Assembly: GCF_021532625.1 (NCBI RefSeq)
Contig: NZ_JAKGAR010000001.1
Span: 1,240,001 to 1,304,000 of the forward strand
Origin: Octadecabacter algicola
GTDB taxonomy: Bacteria > Pseudomonadota > Alphaproteobacteria > Rhodobacterales > Rhodobacteraceae
Length of the DNA: 64,000 bases
Direction of reading: 5' to 3'
Made by a program: the position numbers and the translations under genes. Below are positions 58,991 to 64,000 of the stretch, piece after piece. Each line of letters begins with the position of its first letter. Position 1 is the stretch's first letter. The notes under the pieces were generated by a model that saw only the letters and a program-made list of their open reading frames with translations, did no database searches and was not told the DNA's origin.

Positions 58991-61900
58991 ATGCCCATGG
59001 AAAAGAAATTTGACGCTCACGAGGCCGAGGCCCGTATCACCGACCGCTGGCTGTCCGCTGACGCCTTTAAGGCTGGTGCTAATGCCAAACGTGATGACAC
59101 TTATTGTGTGATGATCCCCCCGCCTAACGTCACTGGCGTTTTGCACATGGGCCATGCCTTCAACAACACGCTTCAAGACATCCTTGTGCGCTGGCACCGG
59201 ATGCGCGGGTTCGACACCCTTTGGCAGCCGGGAACGGACCACGCGGGCATCGCCACGCAAATGGTTGTGGAACGTAAGCTTGCCGAAAACGGTGAACCCA
59301 AACGCACCGAATTGGGGCGTGAAAAATTCCTAGAAAAGGTCTGGGAATGGAAGGGTGAATCCGGCGGTCAGATCATCAATCAGCTGAAACGTCTTGGCGC
59401 ATCCTGCGATTGGTCCCGCGAAGCGTTCACCATGTCTGGCGCGCCCGGTGCCCCTGCCGATGCGCAAGGCAACTTCCACGACGCGGTCATCAAAGTCTTT
59501 GTTGAGATGTACAACAAAGGCCTGATCTATCGCGGCAAACGTCTGGTCAACTGGGACCCGCATTTCGAAACAGCGATCTCTGATCTCGAAGTCGAAAACA
59601 TCGAAGTCGACGGCCACATGTGGCACTTCAAATATCCTCTCGCGGGTGGGGCGACCTACACCTACGAAGAGAAAGATGAAGACGGAAACGTAATACTTAG
59701 CGAAACACGTAACTATATCTCAATCGCGACGACGCGCCCTGAAACCATGCTTGGTGACGGCGCGGTTGCGGTGAACCCAAGGGATGAACGTTACGCGCCA
59801 ATCATCGGAAAACTATGTGAAATTCCGGTTGGCCCGAAAGAGTCCCGTCGTCTCATCCCGATCATCACCGATGACTATCCAGATATGGAATTCGGTTCTG
59901 GTGCGGTGAAAATCACCGGTGCGCACGACTTCAACGACTACATGGTCGCCAAGCGCGGCGGCATCCCGATGTACTCCCTGATGGACACCAAAGGTGCCAT
60001 GCGCGCCGATGGGAAGCCCTACGTTGAAGAAGCAGCCACAGCCCAAGCCATCGCCAACGGCGAACAGGAATTCGACGAAGCGATGATCGCTGCAATGAAC
60101 CTTGTGCCCGATGCTTACCGCGGCCTCGACCGGTTTGAGGCTCGTGAAAAAGTCATCGCAGACATCACCGCCGAAGGCCTCGCCGTCATGCACGACGTGA
60201 CCCGCACGGTGAAGAACGACGACGGCGAAAAGGTCGACGTGACCGAGACCGTCCCGATGGTCGAGAACAAGAAAATCATGCAGCCGTTTGGTGACCGTTC
60301 CAAGGTCGTCATCGAACCCATGCTCACGGACCAATGGTTCGTTGAAACCGACAAAATCGTCGGCCCTGCCCTCGATGCCGTTCGCGATGGCACAGTTAAG
60401 ATTTTGCCAGAGTCTGGCGAGAAAACATATTACCACTGGCTGGAAAACATCGAACCATGGTGCATCTCCCGCCAGCTCTGGTGGGGTCACCAAATTCCGG
60501 TTTGGTATGGGCCGAAACTGGATTCCTTGAAAGACGATAGAGAACTCGCAGCGGAGCTTGCTCGGCTTTCAGAAGGAAAAGCGCCCAAAGAGAAAATTGC
60601 ATTCTGCGCATCTTCTTACGATGAAGCACGGGCGATAGCTCAAGAATACTATGTCGGTGTACTTGCTCCAATGGGTGTCCAAGCGATCATTCCCGCTTCA
60701 GTGGTTGCGATGGAAGAAAGGGTCTTTAAAGATTCACATGGGCAATGGTTCCACCTGGATCGCGACCCCGACGTCCTCGACACATGGTTCTCCTCCGGCC
60801 TCTGGCCCATCGGCACCCTCGGCTGGCCCGAGCAAACCGAGGAACTGGCGAAATACTTCCCAACATCCGATCTGATCACCGGACAGGACATTCTGTTCTT
60901 CTGGGTCGCTCGGATGATGATGATGCAGCTCGCCGTCGTCGACGACATCCCCTTCGACACCATCTACCTCCACGGCCTCGTGCGCGATGCCAAGGGTAAG
61001 AAGATGTCGAAATCCACGGGCAACGTCATCGACCCGCTCGACATCATCGACGAATACGGTGCCGACGCGCTGCGCTTTACAAACGCCGCCATGGCGTCCC
61101 TTGGCGGTGCGCTAAAGCTCGATACGCAACGCATCGCGGGGTATCGAAATTTCGGAACCAAACTCTGGAATGCCTGCCGTTTTGCCGAAATGAACGGGGC
61201 CTTCGGGGCAGATCGCGCCCATACCGGACCCATATCGGACCCATACCCGACCCATATCACGCAATCCGTGAACAAATGGATCATCGGAGAGACCGCGACG
61301 GCACTGGCAGACGTCAACGCCGCGCTTGATACTTACCGTTTCAACGACGCTGCCGACACGCTGTACAAATTCGTTTGGGGCAAGGTTTGTGACTGGTACG
61401 TAGAGCTGTCCAAGCCATTGTTGATGGACGGATCGGACGAAGAAAAGCAGGAAACTCAACAGGTTATGAATTGGGTCTTGAACCAGTGCCTGATCCTGAT
61501 GCATCCGATCATGCCGTTCATCACCGAAGAACTATGGGCGCTGGATGGGAACACCAACCTCCTCGTTCATCAGGACTGGCCCGAATATGGCGCTGATCTG
61601 ATTGACAAAAATGCCGACGCCGAGATGTCATGGGTGATCCAGATCATCGAAAACATTCGCTCAACTCGCGCGCAGATGAACGTGCCTGCAGGCCTTTACG
61701 TGCCGTTGATTCAGACAGAAGCTGATGACGCCGCAAAAGCCGCTTGGGCGGGCAATGAAGCCCTGATCAAACGTCTTGCGCGGGTTGATAGCCTGACTGT
61801 TGGTGCGGCCCCTAAGGGGTCCATGATGGTTGGAACCAAGGGCGCGACCTTTGCGCTGCCATTGGCCGACATCATCGACGTGGACGCAGAAAAAGCGCGT

Positions 61901-62083
61901 ATCACCAAGTCTTTGGGCAAAGTTGAAAAAGAGGCTGGCGGTTTGCGCGGGCGCTTGGGCAACCCCAAGTTTGCCGAAAACGCAACTGTTGAAGTGGTCG
62001 AGGAAGCTAAGGCAAACCTCGCTTTGCGCGAAGAAGAAATCGCGCAGCTGTCCGCCGCTTTGGCCCAGCTCAACGAAATCTAA
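58991..62083 (+). CDS. valS: Valyl-tRNA synthetase
   Basis: 1030 residues (a second ATG at 58997 is possible; AAAGG lies about 10 nt before the first). HIGH-type motif [34 protein letters not shown], editing-domain [36 protein letters not shown], and KMSKS in [15 protein letters not shown]-terminal coiled-coil arm ([20 protein letters not shown] and on) is present. The protein is longer than E. coli ValS (951), partly because of an expanded stretch between PVWYGP (about 511) and DPDVLDTW (592) that uses codons unlike the rest (AGA, AGG, ATA). An 11-bp tandem repeat lies at 61218-61261. Confidence 0.96.
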   Translation: MPMEKKFDAHEAEARITDRWLSADAFKAGANAKRDDTYCVMIPPPNVTGVLHMGHAFNNTLQDILVRWHRMRGFDTLWQPGTDHAGIATQMVVERKLAENGEPKRTELGREKFLEKVWEWKGESGGQIINQLKRLGASCDWSREAFTMSGAPGAPADAQGNFHDAVIKVFVEMYNKGLIYRGKRLVNWDPHFETAISDLEVENIEVDGHMWHFKYPLAGGATYTYEEKDEDGNVILSETRNYISIATTRPETMLGDGAVAVNPRDERYAPIIGKLCEIPVGPKESRRLIPIITDDYPDMEFGSGAVKITGAHDFNDYMVAKRGGIPMYSLMDTKGAMRADGKPYVEEAATAQAIANGEQEFDEAMIAAMNLVPDAYRGLDRFEAREKVIADITAEGLAVMHDVTRTVKNDDGEKVDVTETVPMVENKKIMQPFGDRSKVVIEPMLTDQWFVETDKIVGPALDAVRDGTVKILPESGEKTYYHWLENIEPWCISRQLWWGHQIPVWYGPKLDSLKDDRELAAELARLSEGKAPKEKIAFCASSYDEARAIAQEYYVGVLAPMGVQAIIPASVVAMEERVFKDSHGQWFHLDRDPDVLDTWFSSGLWPIGTLGWPEQTEELAKYFPTSDLITGQDILFFWVARMMMMQLAVVDDIPFDTIYLHGLVRDAKGKKMSKSTGNVIDPLDIIDEYGADALRFTNAAMASLGGALKLDTQRIAGYRNFGTKLWNACRFAEMNGAFGADRAHTGPISDPYPTHITQSVNKWIIGETATALADVNAALDTYRFNDAADTLYKFVWGKVCDWYVELSKPLLMDGSDEEKQETQQVMNWVLNQCLILMHPIMPFITEELWALDGNTNLLVHQDWPEYGADLIDKNADAEMSWVIQIIENIRSTRAQMNVPAGLYVPLIQTEADDAAKAAWAGNEALIKRLARVDSLTVGAAPKGSMMVGTKGATFALPLADIIDVDAEKARITKSLGKVEKEAGGLRGRLGNPKFAENATVEVVEEAKANLALREEEIAQLSAALAQLNEI
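61218..61261 (+). repeat. Four tandem copies of a degenerate 11-bp unit inside valS
   Basis: CCCATACCGGA, CCCATATCGGA, CCCATACCCGA, CCCATATCACG in direct succession. The unit is not a multiple of three, but three extra units add 33 bp, which is 11 codons, and leave the frame intact; the protein reads [13 protein letters not shown] here. Probably made by slippage. Confidence 0.8.
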
Positions 62084-62091
62084 CTGGGGGG

Positions 62092-62112
62092 GGTGGTTCC
62101 TAGCGAACCACC
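62092..62112. terminator. Hairpin between valS and the Tat microprotein gene
   Basis: GGTGGTTC (62092-62099) and GAACCACC (62105-62112) form a perfect 8-bp stem with a 5-nt loop. It overlaps the last codons of the minus-strand microprotein gene and lies 9 bp after the valS stop. No T-run; candidate bidirectional stop for two convergent genes. Confidence 0.5.
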
Positions 62113-62264
62113 CGTTCCACCGCACGCATCATGCCGAGCGATTTGTCGTAGACCAGCGTCAGAATGCGGCGGCCAGAAACGCTCCGCGCGAGTGGCGCAA
62201 CGCCACGTACGCTTAGGGCTGCGCCCGATGTGGCAAGAAATCCGCGTCGTGTAAGTTTAGGCAT
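62100..62264 (-). CDS. 54-residue Tat-signal microprotein
   Basis: From the ATG at 62264 (CAGGAG 7-8 nt upstream): MPKLTRRGFLATSGAALSVR, then GVAPLARSVSGRRILTLVYD, KSLGMMRAVERVVR. The TRRGFLAT motif followed by a mildly hydrophobic stretch is a twin-arginine export signal. If it is cut after the signal, only about 25 residues would be exported. Convergent with valS and divergent from the aminotransferase gene, with 75 bp between starts. Clean ribosome site and signal support a real gene. Role unknown. Confidence 0.72.
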   Translation of the reverse strand: MPKLTRRGFLATSGAALSVRGVAPLARSVSGRRILTLVYDKSLGMMRAVERVVR

Positions 62265-62339
62265 AATTAATCTCCTGAATTATAGGTGGTCGTTGCGTTA
62301 ACTCTTTTCAAAGGGGAACAGACGGACCAAACTCCCCCC

Positions 62340-63476
62340 ATGTCCAAGACCTCAGAAAATGACCCGCGCCTGACCCCTCTTGCCGCTCGCCTTCCGGCGA
62401 CGGTTCCCTTTGTCGGACCGGAAGCGCAGGAACGCGCTGCGGGTGTTCCCTTCAAAGCCCGCCTTGGTGCGAACGAAAACGCATTTGGGGCATCTCCTGA
62501 AGCGGTCCGTGCCATGCGAATGGCCGCCAAAGAGACGTGGATGTATGGCGACCCCGAAAGCCACGATCTACGCAATGCGTTGGCCGTAAAACATGGCGTT
62601 GCCGTGGACGAGATCGTGGTCGGGGCCGGCATTGACGGATTGCTCGACAGCCTTGTGCGCCTCACCGTGACCGAAGGTACGCCCGTCGTGACGAGCGCTG
62701 GCGCCTATCCGACGTTCAATTATCACGTGACGGGCTATGGTGGGGTGATCCACACCGTCAACTACACAGCTGATCACGAGGACCCCGATCACTTGGTCGC
62801 AAAGGCCCGTGAGGTAGGCGCAAAACTGATTTATTTATCTAACCCAGACAACCCGATGGGAACGTGGCACACCGCCGGAACTCTCAAGCAGATGATCCAA
62901 AGTCTCCCCGAAGGCTGTCTCTTGGTGCTGGATGAAGCCTATGTTGAACTCGGGCCCGACGGGATCGCGCCGCCAATCAACACGGCCGATGAACGCGTCA
63001 TTCGCTTGCGAACCTTTTCAAAAGCATACGGTATGGCGGGCGCGCGGGTCGGTTATGCTATCGGCCCCAAACGGCTGATCGCGGCCTTTAATCGCGTGCG
63101 CAACCACTTTGGCATGAGCCGCGTCAGCCAAGCTGGTGCATTGGCCGCTTTGGAAGACGAAGATTGGCTTGAAAAAATGCGCGCAAAGGTCTCGCAAGCC
63201 CGCGAGACGCTTTATCAAATCGCCCAGGATAATGATTTGAAGGCGGTGCCGTCGGCGACCAATTTTGTGGCAATCGATTGCGGCGATGACGGTGATTTCG
63301 CACGTACTGTACTTGCGTCGCTGATCGAACAGGGCGTTTTCGTCCGTATGCCATTCGTCGCACCCCAAGATCGCTGTATCAGAGTGTCGTGTGGGCCGAA
63401 CAAGGACCTGAAGCTGTTCGCCAAGGCGCTTCCTAAGGCGTTAGCCGCCGCGAAAGACAGCACACAAAAGGTTTAA
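62340..63476 (+). CDS. Class I/II PLP aminotransferase, HisC-like
   Basis: 378 residues from the ATG at 62340 (MSKTSENDPRLTPLAARLPA). PLP features: LGANENAFGASPEAVRAM, YLSNPDNPMGTW, LLVLDEAYVELGPDG, the Schiff-base Lys in RTFSKAYGMAGARVGYAIG, and Arg in RCIRVSCGP. The sequence belongs to the histidinol-phosphate aminotransferase group, but this branch also covers aromatic and broad-range aminotransferases, so the role in histidine synthesis is probable rather than certain. The ribosome site is not obvious. Confidence 0.85.
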   Translation: MSKTSENDPRLTPLAARLPATVPFVGPEAQERAAGVPFKARLGANENAFGASPEAVRAMRMAAKETWMYGDPESHDLRNALAVKHGVAVDEIVVGAGIDGLLDSLVRLTVTEGTPVVTSAGAYPTFNYHVTGYGGVIHTVNYTADHEDPDHLVAKAREVGAKLIYLSNPDNPMGTWHTAGTLKQMIQSLPEGCLLVLDEAYVELGPDGIAPPINTADERVIRLRTFSKAYGMAGARVGYAIGPKRLIAAFNRVRNHFGMSRVSQAGALAALEDEDWLEKMRAKVSQARETLYQIAQDNDLKAVPSATNFVAIDCGDDGDFARTVLASLIEQGVFVRMPFVAPQDRCIRVSCGPNKDLKLFAKALPKALAAAKDSTQKV

Positions 63477-63531
63477 GTGATTTCCCAACCCACCGCGCTA
63501 AGATGAAGTACCATCTAGCCGGAGGATCAAA

Positions 63532-63714
63532 ATGAGCCGCCCAATTCAACGCGTCGAAAACTACACCAACGCCTTTTTGGTAACGGCGGGAGTGACGCTC
63601 TTTATGGCGTTTTTTACCCTTGCCGCGATTAAAGGCATTGTTTGGGTTATGCTATCCGCAGCATTTCTCGACGGGCTTATCCGTATTCGCGCGGCTCGTA
63701 TCAGCGCCAGCTAG
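63532..63714 (+). CDS. Small membrane protein of unknown function
   Basis: 60 residues: MSRPIQRVENYTNAFLVTAG, then VTLFMAFFTLAAIKGIVWVM, LSAAFLDGLIRIRAARISAS. One long or two short membrane segments (about 13-45) between basic ends. The ribosome site CCGGAGGATC is strong. No family recognised. Its last 63 bp overlap, tail to tail, the 3' end of the class V aminotransferase gene on the other strand. Confidence 0.75.
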   Translation: MSRPIQRVENYTNAFLVTAGVTLFMAFFTLAAIKGIVWVMLSAAFLDGLIRIRAARISAS

Positions 63715-64000
63715 GTCGGCCAAAACAGCGGATGCGGCCTCGAGAGCGCCTTTGCCGTGAGGAATGCCCAGCGCCTTTAGCCCCGCATCAATGGTCCCCA
63801 AAAAACCCATAACCATGTGACCATTTACGTGGCCCATGTGACCCAATCGGAAATACGCGCTTGCGGGTGCACGGCCTAGACCGATCCCCAAAGTCACGCC
63901 CATCTTGTTTTCGCACCATTCCCGCAAGGCATCGCCCTGCCCTTCGCCCAACTTTACAGACGTCACTGCGCGAGACCGTTGCGACGGTTCAGCGACATTG
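63652..64000 (-). CDS. Class V aminotransferase, serine-glyoxylate type (C-terminal part, start outside window)
   Basis: The last 115 residues of a protein whose start lies beyond the window. Visible sequence NVAEPSQRSRAVTSVKLGEG, then FRLGHMGHVNGHMVMGFLG and IDAGLKALGIPHGKGALEAA, matches the C-terminal domain of serine-glyoxylate / alanine-glyoxylate aminotransferases (FRxGHMGH region). They convert serine and glyoxylate to hydroxypyruvate and glycine. The tail (ADTSRANTDKPVEKCCG) looks longer than usual and is the part that overlaps the small membrane protein gene. Confidence 0.85.
   Translation of the reverse strand, partial: NVAEPSQRSRAVTSVKLGEGQGDALREWCENKMGVTLGIGLGRAPASAYFRLGHMGHVNGHMVMGFLGTIDAGLKALGIPHGKGALEAASAVLADLAGADTSRANTDKPVEKCCG

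Noticed and set aside
59813-60493. 226-codon minus-strand frame inside valS
   Set aside because: Mirror of valS codon periodicity; no ribosome site or domain.

Overview
The window reads as chromosomal DNA of a marine alphaproteobacterium of the Rhodobacteraceae (Roseobacter group). This rests on moderately high GC, the gene families present (fused carnitine 3-dehydrogenase/thioesterase, Lrp-type regulator divergent from putA, MetR-metF pair, DUF1127, DUF2927 and DUF3572 proteins, PleD-type regulator) and an alphaproteobacterial RNase P RNA. Genus and species cannot be fixed from the sequence alone. I see no phage, transposase, integrase or CRISPR array, so this is ordinary core and niche-adaptation DNA, densely packed on both strands.

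Layout. 0-5.1 kb: partial MgtE magnesium channel, guanine deaminase, 8-oxoguanine deaminase with a CAP-domain lipoprotein, histidinol-phosphatase. 5.1-11.1 kb: XRE regulator, quinone oxidoreductase, LysR regulator, DUF1127 protein, Bax-inhibitor-like membrane protein, ribosomal protein L33, aldo/keto reductase. 11.2-17.1 kb: rnpB, an amidase, a lipoprotein, gatC-gatA, tadA, a methyltransferase, a pseudouridine synthase. 17.2-22.8 kb: a six-gene same-strand cluster coding for a 28-residue membrane peptide, XpaC-like protein, TelA-like protein, DUF2927 lipoprotein, SPFH-GYF protein and zinc-ribbon membrane protein. 22.8-33.7 kb: fructokinase, dtd, a GNAT-like protein, an MttB-family methyltransferase, a HAD phosphatase, a PleD-type diguanylate cyclase, an ECF sigma factor with a putative membrane anti-sigma and metal-sensor-like partner, an EF-hand protein, Nudix and DMT genes. 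33.8-38.1 kb: a carnitine-to-glycine-betaine operon interrupted by three small lipoprotein genes. 38-43.6 kb: GNAT, aldo/keto reductase, two transporters and a secreted beta-solenoid/RTX protein. 44-48.9 kb: metG, LysR, lytic transglycosylase, tRNA-Leu, TPR protein, Lrp regulator. 49-58.7 kb: putA, rhomboid, GFA and VOC proteins, inositol monophosphatase, metR/metF, DUF2235 hydrolase, HD-domain protein. 58.7-64 kb: a hairpin-rich leader, valS, a 54-residue Tat-signal microprotein, a HisC-like aminotransferase, a small membrane protein and the 3' end of a class V aminotransferase.

How genes work together. The carnitine genes oxidise L-carnitine to 3-dehydrocarnitine, cleave it with acetyl-CoA to betainyl-CoA plus acetoacetate, and release glycine betaine. 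An MttB-family methyltransferase elsewhere in the window could act on a quaternary amine, but that link is inference. The Lrp-type regulator and putA form a proline-use module. The MetR-like regulator and metF share an intergenic region carrying a TGAA-N5-TTCA element. The sigma-factor cluster looks like a self-contained envelope or metal stress circuit.

The strongest candidate for something undescribed is the 17.2-22.8 kb cluster. It combines the partners of two systems known separately in Bacillus (XpaC-TelA, and the SPFH/zinc-ribbon proteins that work with PspA) with a DUF2927 lipoprotein and a new 28-residue membrane peptide. Other points for a second look are the structured region before valS, a valS segment with foreign-looking codon use, an 11-bp tandem repeat in valS, long palindromes in several intergenic regions, and four convergent gene pairs whose stop codons overlap.
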